This document shows positions 9,513 to 18,829 of a stretch of DNA of 64,000 nucleotides, piece by piece. How positions within the stretch are numbered: position 1 is the first letter of the stretch; the number at the start of each line of letters is the position of its first letter. The translations under genes and the position numbers were made by a program. The notes below the pieces were generated by a model. The model ran no database searches, was not told the DNA's origin, and was given only the letters and a program-made list of their open reading frames with translations. Source of the stretch: Ignavibacteria bacterium RIFOXYC2_FULL_35_21 (lineage in GTDB: Bacteria; Bacteroidota; Ignavibacteria; Kapaibacteriales; UBA2268); the NCBI GenBank assembly GCA_001804705.1, contig MHAY01000034.1, forward strand, positions 62,001-126,000. The letters are read 5' to 3'.

Positions 9513-10952
9513 TTATGGCATTAGCGGCGGTTTTGCACCCTGGAAAAACAGCCAGGAAATCAGCAAGCCAATCCAGATAATGAATCCGAAAAGGCAGAGA
9601 ATATAGATTAAAGCAAGCTTTCCGATACCTTCCTCCATCAGCTTTTTGAAATTCGATACGACACCGATTGTGAAAAAAGTAAACACAAAAAACAGTTTCC
9701 TGAAGATATCAGCTTCATCGGTAACTTTTTTTGCAGTGTCAATTATTTTTGGCTCGCTTAGGCAAAGAGCAAGGAATAGTATGAAAGTCAGCATGTATCC
9801 AATCACAAATTTTGGAAATCTCTGCCATATCTCGGAGGCACGGAGCTTGTCTCCTTCTTTCCTTTTCTCGATTTTCGCCGCCCAAACGTATGCAAGTATA
9901 AATGCCCAGATGCCGATGAATACATCAATGAACACTTTTACAGTAGTGGAGGTCATCAGAATCCATCCTTCCTGGTACTTCACACCCTCCATAGCCATAG
10001 CTTTAGCTCTTATGAGCCCGTCGGTGATTGCACCGCTTGCAATTGCGGCTCCGTCTGTCTTTACGACAAGCCCCATCCAGGAACCTGCGACGAGAGGTTC
10101 CTGCCATAGAAATGTCTGTGCAAGAAAAGGGAGTACGAGAAGCTCGACTACAGCAAAGATGACAACGAGTGATGAGACCATAATCGGTATAATAGGCCTT
10201 GCCCTGATTGCACCACCCGTGGCGATTGCCGCAGATACGCCGCATATTGATATTCCGGATGCAAGTGGTGCCGACCATTCCCTGCTAAAGTGAAAAAATC
10301 TCCTTGCTATGAAATACACCATTGCCCAATAGATAAGGTATGCACATACGATTGCACACAAGCCAACGAACATAATGGTTGATGCCAGTCCTGCCTTTTC
10401 TGCCGCTTTCAAACCTAATCCTGCACCCATAATAACTATTGCAGTCTTAATATAAAGCTCAGGTTTGATTGCTTCTTTGATTAATTCCGAAAATTTAGGG
10501 AAAAAGTTACCGACAACTAATCCTACGATTAATGCAATTATATAACCTGCTTCGCCTGTCAGGTTCAATGACCAGGATAAGCCGAATTTTGCCCATTCGT
10601 CCTTAGTTGCGGCAATCCAAGCCCAATGCCCTGCCAGCCAGCAGAGAAACGAAATAAAGAAAACGAATGTGAATCCGATAAAGAACTTTTTTAAATCACC
10701 ACCGAGAAGCTTGTTTCCGATTCCGACCATGACCAGCATAAATACATAGGTGAGCAAAACAGAAAAAATACCCGAAAGCCCGGAATAATTTTTTGAGACA
10801 GGGGATAAAGATTTGGAAATGTCAGTCCAGACGCTTGTCTTAATGCCCCATCCGAGAAGGTCGAGCCCGGCGAAAACACCGAGGGCAAAAAGGAAAATCA
10901 CCAGTCCGAGCCAGAATGAAAGCCAGTCCTCGCTTAGCACCTGCTTTTTCAT
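9513..10952 (-). CDS. YeiH/UPF0324-family membrane transporter
   Basis: The product is a 479-residue polytopic membrane protein with about 11-13 hydrophobic helices. It shows family sequence blocks such as GAGLGLKAAEKAG, SGISICGVSAAIATGGAIRA and VVKTDGAAIASGAI. YeiH-type proteins are annotated as putative sulfate exporters, but the substrate is not firmly established. It is about 130 residues longer than E. coli YeiH because of extra N-terminal helices. The small membrane peptide at 9323 follows on the same strand. No regulatory gene (such as a LysR-type) is next to it. Confidence 0.85.
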   Translation of the reverse strand: MKKQVLSEDWLSFWLGLVIFLFALGVFAGLDLLGWGIKTSVWTDISKSLSPVSKNYSGLSGIFSVLLTYVFMLVMVGIGNKLLGGDLKKFFIGFTFVFFISFLCWLAGHWAWIAATKDEWAKFGLSWSLNLTGEAGYIIALIVGLVVGNFFPKFSELIKEAIKPELYIKTAIVIMGAGLGLKAAEKAGLASTIMFVGLCAIVCAYLIYWAMVYFIARRFFHFSREWSAPLASGISICGVSAAIATGGAIRARPIIPIMVSSLVVIFAVVELLVLPFLAQTFLWQEPLVAGSWMGLVVKTDGAAIASGAITDGLIRAKAMAMEGVKYQEGWILMTSTTVKVFIDVFIGIWAFILAYVWAAKIEKRKEGDKLRASEIWQRFPKFVIGYMLTFILFLALCLSEPKIIDTAKKVTDEADIFRKLFFVFTFFTIGVVSNFKKLMEEGIGKLALIYILCLFGFIIWIGLLISWLFFQGAKPPLMP

Positions 10953-11620
10953 AATGCCGTCCTTTTAATCAATTGTTAAAATGAGTTTATTTACAATTTA
11001 TGTAATATTAAAATAATTTTATGAGAAAAGGAAATGGAATTTGTAATTTAGTTAATTGGTGTGTTTTTTATAATATAAAATATACTGTCGGGAGTAACTC
11101 CCGACAAAAAAGACGGATTTATAATATTTGTTCCCAATTCAAATCGAAAACGATGTTCAAAATGACAAACCACGATAATAATCATTCCCGTAGATTGTAC
11201 ACCGCCGCTTTATAATAAAACATCTTGTCGCCGGACATATAAGATTGACTATTAATAAAAGTATATATAAGAAACCGGTTTATTTGAGTTGTACAGCCTG
11301 AAAGAAAAGGTAATTGACGCCAAAATTGTTATCGTCAAATTAAAATTTACAAGAAATAAAATCAAAGTTTAATATAATGCCTAACGATATAAGCAAATGG
11401 AGGTTTTTATTTTTTTCTTGATTTTCAACATAAAAGGGATTATATAAAAAATTACCAATTTTTTTTTATTCTGAATTTATTTCAGAATCCATAGCCCGTA
11501 AAACAAATCAACATTACTAATTAATCATTGAGTTTCTCTAATTATCAATATTTTCCTTTTCTTTATTTATTTTTGAATAAACTTTACATTCTTTTTTCTA
11601 ACATTGTTAATATAAAAAAT
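10953..11620. other. Long AT-rich spacer between divergent genes
   Basis: About 670 nt separate the YeiH-like gene from dut. A 64-codon frame at 11021-11215 crosses the palindrome at 11086-11106 and does not look like protein-coding sequence. The only strong structure is that palindrome. The rest is low-complexity AT-rich DNA that must hold the promoters of both neighbours; none could be assigned. Confidence 0.5.
11086..11106. repeat. 21-bp perfect palindrome, family TGTCrGGAGTwACTCCyGACA (copy 1)
   Basis: TGTCGGGAGT-A-ACTCCCGACA forms two 10-bp arms around one central base. Two sister copies lie at 21005-21025 and 24712-24732 with a G/C to A/T compensatory pair change in both arms. Confidence 0.85.
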
Positions 11621-12070
11621 ATGAATATAAAAATTACAAGACTTTATGACGGGTTCGAGGATTTGCCCCTGCCAAAATATGCTACGGATGGCTCGGCAGG
11701 TATGGATATTTATGCTGCAGTAAATGAACCTCTTGAAATTGCTCCGGGTGCAGTCGTACTCGTTCCGACCTCACTCGCAATATCGTTGGAACATGGCTTT
11801 GAATGCCAGGTACGCTCCCGAAGCGGCTTGGCAATCAAGCATGGTGTGTTTGCATTAAACTCACCCGGTACTATAGACAGCGACTATCGCGGCGAAATAA
11901 AGATAATTCTTGCTAATTTCGGCAAAGAACCATTTATCATTCAGCGTGCTGACAGGATTGCACAACTGATAGTAGCAAGGTATGATAAGATTGATTGGGA
12001 GCTTGTTGATGAGCTACCTGATTCTGAACGTGGCGAAGGAGGTTTCGGAAGTACAGGTATAAACCATTAA
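11621..12070 (+). CDS. dut: dUTP diphosphatase
   Basis: The enzyme hydrolyses dUTP to dUMP and pyrophosphate, keeping uracil out of DNA and feeding thymidylate synthesis. The product is 149 residues and carries all five trimeric dUTPase motifs: TDGSAGMDIYA, RSRSGLAIKHG, GTIDSDYRGEIK, RADRIAQLIVA and the C-terminal arm RGEGGFGSTG. The frame is open from 11528, but the extra 31 residues are hydrophobic and unlike the family. The ATG at 11621 (MNIKITRL) is the expected start. fmt follows after a spacer of two copies of a G-rich repeat. Confidence 0.95.
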   Translation: MNIKITRLYDGFEDLPLPKYATDGSAGMDIYAAVNEPLEIAPGAVVLVPTSLAISLEHGFECQVRSRSGLAIKHGVFALNSPGTIDSDYRGEIKIILANFGKEPFIIQRADRIAQLIVARYDKIDWELVDELPDSERGEGGFGSTGINH

Positions 12071-12078
12071 CCATAAAT

Positions 12079-12185
12079 TTCCCCCTTTGTAAAGGGGGAT
12101 TAAGGGGGATTTGATATAATTACGAATTACGAATGAAAAAATAAAGTGTTTTCCCCCTTTGTAAAAGGGGGATTAAGGGGGATTT
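12079..12185. repeat. Two direct copies of a C-run/G-run dispersed repeat
   Basis: Copies at 12079-12111 and 12151-12185 read TTCCCCCTTTGTAAAGGGGG followed by ATTAAGGGGGAT. They are 72 bp apart. Related inverted copies lie inside the element at 8944-9233, and a looser one at about 63185-63225. The second copy runs into the fmt leader and supplies a purine-rich stretch 8 nt before the likely fmt start. Confidence 0.8.
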
Positions 12186-12190
12186 TTAAA

Positions 12191-13123
12191 TTGACTGGAA
12201 AAAAATATAATATCATTTTCATGGGGACGCCTGAATTTGCAGTTCCGGCACTCGAAAAACTGCACAGTGAATTTGGTGTAAAATGTGTCGTTACCGTCCC
12301 CGACAAACCCCGTGGGAGAGGGCAGGTGCTTGTTCCTTCTGCAATAAAACAAAAAGCTGTTGAACTATCTTTACCTGTTCTTCAACCTGGTTCTCTGAAA
12401 GATGAAAATTTTATTGCAGAATTATCAACATATCAGCTTGATATTATTGTTGTCATTGCTTTCCGGATACTACCACCTGCAGTGATTAACCTCGCAAAAC
12501 TTGGTGCTTTCAACATACATGCAAGCCTGCTTCCTAAATACAGAGGTGCCGCACCGATTAACTGGGCTATTATCAACGGAGAAAAGCAAACGGGCATTAC
12601 ATCATTTCTCCTCGAAGAAAAAGTTGATACGGGAAAAATCATTTTGCAAAACCCGATTAATATTCCGGAAGGAGCAACAGCAGGAGATTTACATGATTTG
12701 CTCATACCAATTGCCGCAGAAATTGCGGTTGATACATGCAGACTTATCATTGACGGAAATTACAAACCGATTATTCAGGCTCATACCCAGGCAACACCTG
12801 CACCCAAGCTGTTCAGGGAGCAGTGCAGGATAAACTGGGAACAACACGCTGAGAACCTTCGGAATTTTATAAATGGTGTTTCACCCATTCCCGGAGCATG
12901 GTTCGACTGGTATGGTAAAAGATATAAAGTTCTCAGGACTGAGTATTCAGCTCATGATTCAGACTTACCCGGCAACTTCTACATTGAAAATTCTCAATTG
13001 AATATTTATTGTGAAAAAGGAATTATCACAATTCTCGAAATACAGCCTCAGGACAAGAAGCCAATGAAGATTGAAGATTTCCTTCGTGGTTACAGAGGCA
13101 ATATATCAGGAGTGATAAAGTAA
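12191..13123 (+). CDS. fmt: Methionyl-tRNA formyltransferase
   Basis: The enzyme formylates the initiator Met-tRNA using 10-formyl-tetrahydrofolate. The N-terminal Rossmann domain begins IIFMGTPEFAVPALE. The formyltransferase signature is HASLLPKYRGAAPINWAI, with TGIT just downstream. The C-terminal OB-like domain starts near residue 205. The frame is open from an ATG at 12146, but those 15 codons translate the dispersed repeat (a peptide like SPFVKGGLRGIF) and are not part of the family. The TTG at 12191 gives a 310-residue protein of normal length with an AGGGGGA stretch at the right distance. There is no def gene next to it. Confidence 0.93.
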   Translation: MTGKKYNIIFMGTPEFAVPALEKLHSEFGVKCVVTVPDKPRGRGQVLVPSAIKQKAVELSLPVLQPGSLKDENFIAELSTYQLDIIVVIAFRILPPAVINLAKLGAFNIHASLLPKYRGAAPINWAIINGEKQTGITSFLLEEKVDTGKIILQNPINIPEGATAGDLHDLLIPIAAEIAVDTCRLIIDGNYKPIIQAHTQATPAPKLFREQCRINWEQHAENLRNFINGVSPIPGAWFDWYGKRYKVLRTEYSAHDSDLPGNFYIENSQLNIYCEKGIITILEIQPQDKKPMKIEDFLRGYRGNISGVIK

Positions 13124-13126
13124 TAC

Positions 13127-13267
13127 TAATAGAAACATCTGAAAAATATTCTCAATATGTCATACCCGCGAAAGCGGGTATCCATAATGTTGCTCCAGAA
13201 CTGGATTCCTGCTTTCGCAGGAATGACAATCTAGCATAATATTCCAATTTTTCAGAAGTTTCTAATA
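13127..13267. repeat. MITE-like 141-bp inverted-repeat element
   Basis: The left arm (13127-13147) and right arm (13247-13267) form a 21-bp terminal inverted repeat with two mismatches, built on AGAAAC(A/T)TCTGAAAAAT. Inside are two hairpins, GTCATACCCGCGAAAGCGGG and TTCCTGCTTTCGCAGGAATG. It fills most of the spacer between fmt and ppk1 and has no coding capacity. Confidence 0.7.
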
Positions 13268-13459
13268 ATAAAATTAATTATCAAAGAATGTAATATCGCA
13301 ATTTTTAATTTAAAATTCTTTAATAAGCATTCATTGAAAAATTGAAAATTCTACTCCGTATTACCTCATCCATTTTTCTAATTCAAATATTAACAATATA
13401 TTTGGCATAAATCTTGTAGATTTTATATTTTTGTTATTTAGTTATTATTTGATTGTTAT

Positions 13460-15583
13460 ATGCTTCCGAAGAAAAACGGAAAAAAGCTTGTTGACCTGGC
13501 AAATCCCGAATATTACATCAACAGGGAATTGAGCCTTATTGAATTTCAGGAGAGGGTGCTTGCCGAAGCTGAACTGGACACACACCCCTTGCTCGAGCGG
13601 TTGAAGTTTATTTCAATCTTCAGCTCTAACATGGATGAATTTTTCATGATTCGTGTAGCCGGACTTAAAAGCCAGATTGCTGCAGGTGTTGCCGAGCTAT
13701 CCGTTGACGGAATGACTCCACAGGAACAGCTTAAAGAAATACGAAAAAGAATTATACCGCTTTTCGACAGGCAGGAAAAACTACTCAACACAGAAATATT
13801 ACCCGCGCTTGAAAAAGAAGATATTGTTATTCATTTTATTGACGACCTGACGGATGATGACAGGTCATACCTCGGGAAGCATTTCGATGAGTGTATAATG
13901 CCCCTGCTGACTCCACTCAGCTTGGACCCTGCTCATCCGTTTCCGAGGCTGATAAACAGGAGTTTAAATATTGCGTTTGTTCTTAATGATGCCACGAAAA
14001 AAGTGCCTGTGCGAAAAGTTGCCTTTCTTCAACTTCCTACTACTCTTTCGCGTTTTGTACTTTTGGAGAGACAAACCGGGCATCATTTTGTCCTGCTGGA
14101 AAATGTAATAAAAATGTATGCGGATGCACTATTCCCGGGTTTGAATATCGAAACATCAAATACATTCCGAGTAACGAGAGATGCCGACATCGAAATTGCA
14201 GAGGACGAAGCCGAGGATTTGCTTACTGAAATAGCCGAGCAAATCAAGCATAGAAAATGGGGCACAGCGGCTGTCAGGCTCGAGGTAAGCACCAACATGC
14301 CTGATTACCTGCTGAAGCTCTTGATGGAATCCCTCGATATCGAGAAAGATGATGTATATGTCGTCAACAGGCCACTTCATCTTCCCGATTTCATGCAGTT
14401 GCAAAAAATTGACAACAGGCACCTGAAAGATAAGCCTTTCAAAACCCGCATTCTCCCTGAGATTGCAAGAAACGATTCGAATATTTTTGATATAATAAAT
14501 AAACATGATTTTATCGTTCATCACCCTTACGACTCATTCACAAACAGCACATTGAAACTGATGAATGAAGCCGCTGCTGACCCTGACGTGCTTGGAATGA
14601 AAATTACCTTGTATAGAACCGGCATGAATTCTCCTGTTGTTGCGGCATTGAAGAGGGCGGCGGAAAACGGGAAAAGTGTTACTGCATTTGTTGAATTAAA
14701 GGCGCGCTTCGACGAGGAGAATAATATCATCTGGGCAAAAGAGCTTGAGCAGGTAGGCGTTCACGTTATTTATGGTATGCTGGGATTAAAGACCCACTGC
14801 AAGATTGCTATGATTATCCGCCGTGAAGGTAAAAAGCTTAAAACATATCTTCACCTTGCAACTGGAAATTATAATTATGTAACCACAAGGCTCTATACCG
14901 ATATTGGCTTCTTCACATCCAATGAAGACTTCGGCCATGATGCTATGCACCTGCTGAATTATCTGACAGGATACTCTCATAAGGCTGACTGGAAGCATTT
15001 CATAGTAGCTCCGATTAATTTAAGGCGTACATTAATCGAATACATTTACAGGGAAGCAGAACTTTCGACTCCTGAAAACCCCGGATTTATTTTTGCGAAA
15101 ATGAATTCTCTTACACATGATGAAGTTATTCAGGCATTATACAAAGCATCGCAAAGAGGGGTAAAGATACAACTTCTCGTCAGGGGTATCTGCTGTCTGA
15201 AGCCGGGAATTAAAAATGTGAGTGATAATATTGAAGTACGAAGTATTCTTGGACGATTCCTCGAACACAGCCGTGTTTTTTATTTCAAATGCAGGGGTAA
15301 GGAAGAAATTTATTTATCGAGTGCCGACTGGATGACACGCAACCTTCAGAATAGGGTAGAATTGATGTTTCCCATAAACGACCCGCGAATAAAAAATCAA
15401 TTGAAAGAAATGCTCGATACATACTGGAAGGACAACTGTAAAACCTGGAGGCTAAAGTCGGATGGTTCTTATGAAAAAATTAAACCCGGCAATAATGAAA
15501 AAAATTTCTCTGCCCAGCAGTTTTTCTTAGATGAAATCAGGAAGTCAGGAAAGAAATCAAACCGGAACAGTTTCTTAGTCTGA
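13460..15583 (+). CDS. ppk1: Polyphosphate kinase 1
   Basis: The enzyme reversibly polymerises the gamma-phosphate of ATP into polyphosphate at the inner membrane. The product is 707 residues, normal for PPK1. It has the N-terminal domain (YYINRELSLIEFQERVL), the head domain (ISIFSSNMDEFFMIRVAGL) and two PLD-like C-terminal domains. The autophosphorylated His is in GLKTHCKIAM (about residue 440) and the second conserved His in LEHSRVFYF (about residue 603). The LYRTGMNSPV and DWMTRNLQNRVE blocks are present. No exopolyphosphatase or pho regulator is adjacent. Confidence 0.96.
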   Translation: MLPKKNGKKLVDLANPEYYINRELSLIEFQERVLAEAELDTHPLLERLKFISIFSSNMDEFFMIRVAGLKSQIAAGVAELSVDGMTPQEQLKEIRKRIIPLFDRQEKLLNTEILPALEKEDIVIHFIDDLTDDDRSYLGKHFDECIMPLLTPLSLDPAHPFPRLINRSLNIAFVLNDATKKVPVRKVAFLQLPTTLSRFVLLERQTGHHFVLLENVIKMYADALFPGLNIETSNTFRVTRDADIEIAEDEAEDLLTEIAEQIKHRKWGTAAVRLEVSTNMPDYLLKLLMESLDIEKDDVYVVNRPLHLPDFMQLQKIDNRHLKDKPFKTRILPEIARNDSNIFDIINKHDFIVHHPYDSFTNSTLKLMNEAAADPDVLGMKITLYRTGMNSPVVAALKRAAENGKSVTAFVELKARFDEENNIIWAKELEQVGVHVIYGMLGLKTHCKIAMIIRREGKKLKTYLHLATGNYNYVTTRLYTDIGFFTSNEDFGHDAMHLLNYLTGYSHKADWKHFIVAPINLRRTLIEYIYREAELSTPENPGFIFAKMNSLTHDEVIQALYKASQRGVKIQLLVRGICCLKPGIKNVSDNIEVRSILGRFLEHSRVFYFKCRGKEEIYLSSADWMTRNLQNRVELMFPINDPRIKNQLKEMLDTYWKDNCKTWRLKSDGSYEKIKPGNNEKNFSAQQFFLDEIRKSGKKSNRNSFLV

Positions 15584-15897
15584 AATATTACTTAATTTTT
15601 GATGTTACCGAAAGTAATAATATTTACAAAAGGATAAAATTTTCAATTAATTTTAATATTTTGTTTCTCCTAATAATAAATTGGTAAAATGCCCTACTCC
15701 TGCAGGACAATCCCTGATTGTGAAATGGGGCAACCTGATTGGTTTTTGGGCAAGATACCGGGACTTTAAGATAAAGATAAATTACTGACTCATGTTAAGA
15801 ATAAGTTATTATTTCTCTTTGATATAATTTTTAATTTTCTATTTTGCAATTTTCTATTATTATTTCATGTTACGCATAAATTTTACAAACCTTAATC

Positions 15898-16063
15898 AAA
15901 ACCTTATTTCACCCTTTTTTCCTTAGTAACAAAACTTATTATTCAACAAATCAAACCTTATTACCTTATTTTGATTTTGATTTTTGGTTGAATAAGCTAA
16001 TAAGGTTAATATAGCCGGTTACTTTACTTTTTACTAAGGTTAAATGTACTTGATAAGGTTTTT
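15898..16063. repeat. Large palindromic element, copy 1 (family of three)
   Basis: The element begins AAAACCTTAT and ends GATAAGGTTTTT. Internal blocks CCTTAGTAAC, AACCTTATTACCTTATT, AATAAGCTAATAAGGTT and TACTAAGGTT pair across the centre. Copies 2 and 3, with the same order of blocks but diverged between them, are at 33001-33148 and 44887-45030. Confidence 0.65.
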
Positions 16064-16254
16064 AAAATTACAAAGGTGTAGAATAAAGTTTTCAATATTG
16101 CGTAACGTGAGTTAATATTTCAATTTTCAATGTTCAAATAGAAATGAACTTTACTACATTTTACCAATTTATTACTTTGAAAAAGAAAAATAATTGAATT
16201 AACCCGGATTATTCATTGAAAAATAAATTATATGCGAAAGGTAAGTATAGCACG

Positions 16255-16326
16255 GTCATTCTGAGGAGTGTAGCGACGAAGAATCTCTTATAATGGTGTG
16301 AGATGCTTCGACTTCGCTCAGCATGA
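16255..16326. repeat. GTCATTCTGAG-type inverted repeat
   Basis: GTCATTCTGAG...GAAGAATCTC pairs with GAGATGCTTCGA...CTCAGCATGAC. Similar full or half copies stand at about 8750-8776, 24614-24684 and 46508-46589. These are intergenic REP-like units. Confidence 0.7.
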
Positions 16327-16481
16327 CATTATTAAGATTTTCTTGCATTTCTAATGAATAATTTTGAATTAATTAAGTGGTTTGAAAATTTATTTATTGA
16401 AAATTCAATGAAAATTGAAAATTTAATTCTTTATAAGTACTCGTAAGTTGAGTAACATGTGTAATTTATTATTGGAATTTC

Positions 16482-18458
16482 TTAAAATTCCTGCTGTTGG
16501 ACTATCGTATAGCCTGCCGTGCTGTTACCGCCGAGTATGAATGTGAAGTTTTTTCCAAATGGGAGCGATAAGCCGTCTATTCTTTTTATGGCCTTGCCGT
16601 CTGCAGGATTGATAAACATAAAACTGCTTGTACGTTCAAGTGTAACCACATCTACCGGTGAGGCTTTGCCATACTCAATATCCTTTGCTATAAAACAAGT
16701 ATCGCAGTTTAGAGCCACGTGTACCGTCGAAAACTCCTTGCAGGCATTGATGAATCGCCTTTTGTTATTGTCTTTTTCAATAGTTAAAGGTGAGTACTGG
16801 AAAACGAGCAGGTCTTTACTTTGTGAAATGCCAGTTGCTATAATCAGATTTCTTTTCGTTACATCTACGTCTATATTTAATTGACTGCCGCTGATTGTTA
16901 TGTTTGCATTTCCGCCGTTCATAATAGTTGCAAACGAACCAGAAAGGTAAAGCTTCGCCTGGCTTAATACGGGTGGAATTGCTACCGAAATTGTTTCGGC
17001 ATCGGGGAGCAGGTGAACCACCTGTGTGAAGGCTCCTTCGGTGAGGTAATCGGGAGTTTTATCCACATCATTTTCTTCGACAAGTGATATCTTTATTTTT
17101 CCCGGATTAGACGGGTCATCCAAAATAAATATGAGATAATTCCCGTCAGGTTTCATGTCTGCCAATGCGTTATATATAAGTCTGGTCGGGTCCTCTATGG
17201 TATAAACCGAGAGCGGTGCTAATCCCGAGGGTATTATGACAAACTGCGAAATTTCACCGTATTTTATCGCAGGAGAAATAAGGTCGCCTGAACGATAACC
17301 TGTTGTTGAATTTTTATCGTCCATTGCTCCGACGGACAAAGTAAAACCCGGATAATTTACAGATGAATTGATTACCCGAACAGCAACTCTACCGCTTAAT
17401 GGTTCGCTCAATCGGACAGGAGGAATAGCAATTGTAAGTTTTGCGGGAATACCTGCAGAATCGAAGACTGCAACAGTAAAATTTTTCAAAACCTCAAGCG
17501 ATGCATAAGCTGTGCTTATTTCATCGGTGCCGATAATCGAAGTGAAAGTATCACTGCCTTGTGACTTGCATGCATTTATATCTGAGTACTCTGTTATTTT
17601 ATATGGTGTTACATTATAAGCAAATATTGTATCGTTTGGCTGTTTTTTTACAGATATAGTCTGTGAAGAAAAATTAATTGTCCGTACTTTTGAATATTGT
17701 TCATTTTGTGGAATGGAAATTACATCTGATAATGCATTCAATCCCCCAAATTCATCGAGCAATCTTAAAGCCGGTTTACCGGAATTTAAACTGTAAATAA
17801 TAATTGTATATTGACCGCCTGCATTGAAATGTAAATTATATAAATTATAATCAGGTGCATTGCCATATGTCTCTGTCAGAACAGATATTGCCTCATCCCC
17901 TGCCGGTAACTCTATCGGAGCTCCTAAGCCCCTGTATCCCAAGCCCTGTACAATTGGTTTGCCGTTCGGACAGCCGAGTATTACCGAAAATCTGTAAGTC
18001 GTATCGGGATTTGCGTTCAGCACTTTAACATAAGCCGTGTTGTATCTATCCGTGAAGCTCGAAATAGTTCCGATTGAAATTATGGAATCAACAGTCCGCT
18101 GAATTGAATCTCCCGGAGCAGAGGGCAGTGCAACCAGGGAATAATAAGTGTTTCTGATGAACCTTACTTTGTATTTCTTCTGGTATTTGATTGTGCCGTC
18201 AAGGGTGATTGCAGCGACGGCCGAATCGGCAGGAGGATGCAGTGTATCTGAGCAGGCTGCATAAGGAGTCAGGCTCGATTGAGTAGTGTTGTTCAGGGTC
18301 AGCCTTAGAGCAGGCTCATCTTTAATCATGTTAATAAACCTGACATACATAGTCGAAGTCTCCTGCGGTGGATTCAGCAGGGCAGGATTTTCTTCGATAC
18401 AGCTCATGAACACCGACAAAGAAATAAACAGTGAAAATATAAAGATTTTTCTTATCAT
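16482..18458 (-). CDS. DUF4397-like repeat lipoprotein
   Basis: The predicted outer-membrane or periplasmic lipoprotein has a signal peptide and the lipobox VFMSC (Cys at about residue 20 from the ATG at 18458). The frame opens at a GTG at 18473, but the ATG at 18458 gives the standard signal. The body holds repeated immunoglobulin-like segments of the type V.xVxNa.P....l.l.lg: VRFINMIKDEPALRLTLNN, AYVKVLNANPD, VRVINSSVNYPGFTLSVG and VVHLLPDAETISVAI. This is the pattern of DUF4397 proteins, which are surface lipoproteins of unknown function common in Bacteroidota. The length is about 658 residues. It is convergent with ppk1. Confidence 0.7.
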   Translation of the reverse strand: MIRKIFIFSLFISLSVFMSCIEENPALLNPPQETSTMYVRFINMIKDEPALRLTLNNTTQSSLTPYAACSDTLHPPADSAVAAITLDGTIKYQKKYKVRFIRNTYYSLVALPSAPGDSIQRTVDSIISIGTISSFTDRYNTAYVKVLNANPDTTYRFSVILGCPNGKPIVQGLGYRGLGAPIELPAGDEAISVLTETYGNAPDYNLYNLHFNAGGQYTIIIYSLNSGKPALRLLDEFGGLNALSDVISIPQNEQYSKVRTINFSSQTISVKKQPNDTIFAYNVTPYKITEYSDINACKSQGSDTFTSIIGTDEISTAYASLEVLKNFTVAVFDSAGIPAKLTIAIPPVRLSEPLSGRVAVRVINSSVNYPGFTLSVGAMDDKNSTTGYRSGDLISPAIKYGEISQFVIIPSGLAPLSVYTIEDPTRLIYNALADMKPDGNYLIFILDDPSNPGKIKISLVEENDVDKTPDYLTEGAFTQVVHLLPDAETISVAIPPVLSQAKLYLSGSFATIMNGGNANITISGSQLNIDVDVTKRNLIIATGISQSKDLLVFQYSPLTIEKDNNKRRFINACKEFSTVHVALNCDTCFIAKDIEYGKASPVDVVTLERTSSFMFINPADGKAIKRIDGLSLPFGKNFTFILGGNSTAGYTIVQQQEF

Positions 18459-18829
18459 AAAAATTTGTCTCACATTTGATTCTTTTATAATGATATAGTC
18501 AAAAAAATAGGAAAAATATTGTTATTTGTAATTCTGAATTATGAACGCTGAATGCTGAAGTCAAAAATAAATTAATATAACAAATTTATCGCGTAGCGAT
18601 TAAATATCGGTAACATAATCAGTAACAACTCACACAATTTTCCCGTAGGGAATAAATATTTTTACCACATAGGACACAAAGGGAAGACCCGAAGAACATA
18701 AAGAAAGAATGTCACCCTAAGTTTATCGAAGGGTCAAATGGGGGCTGTCTCAAAAGGGCAGCCCCTTGGTTGTAGTGCAACGGAAATCCCGATTCATCGG
18801 GTGGGCGAGGTTATTTCAGAATTTTATTT
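18459..18829. other. Spacer with several repeat families
   Basis: No gene is visible. Contents: a 7-bp-period array (18530-18557), a TATC-GCGTAGCG-ATTAAATATCGGTAAC unit with its partner CCCGTAGGGA-ATAAATA (about 18585-18655, also seen at about 26936-27010 and in part near 46620 and 46760), and a GGGGCTG...CAGCCCC hairpin (about 18739-18764). Confidence 0.55.
18530..18557. repeat. 7-bp-period tandem repeat
   Basis: Four heptamers are present: AATTCTG, AATTATG, AACGCTG, AATGCTG. Confidence 0.7.

Larger units (their letters stand above)
15584..16481. other. Long repeat-filled spacer
   Basis: About 900 nt lie between the convergent ppk1 and lipoprotein genes without a credible reading frame. 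It holds copy 1 of the ACCTTATC/CCTTAGTAAC palindromic element (15898-16063) and an inverted repeat of the GTCATTCTGAG type (16255-16326). TTACGC at 15869 and GCGTAA at about 16101 may form an outer inverted pair around the first element. Confidence 0.6.

Noticed and set aside
9646-10293. 215-codon plus-strand frame
   Set aside because: It is the mirror of the YeiH-like transporter gene; the composition (runs of Ser, Ile, Ala) reflects antisense of membrane helices.
11021-11215. 64-codon plus-strand frame before dut
   Set aside because: It crosses the 21-bp palindrome, has no ribosome binding site or recognisable motif, and the composition is random-like.
11528-11620. N-terminal extension of dUTPase
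   Set aside because: The hydrophobic AT-rich stretch is absent from the family; ATG 11621 gives the expected start.
12146-12190. N-terminal extension of fmt
   Set aside because: It is a translation of the dispersed G-run repeat, not protein sequence.
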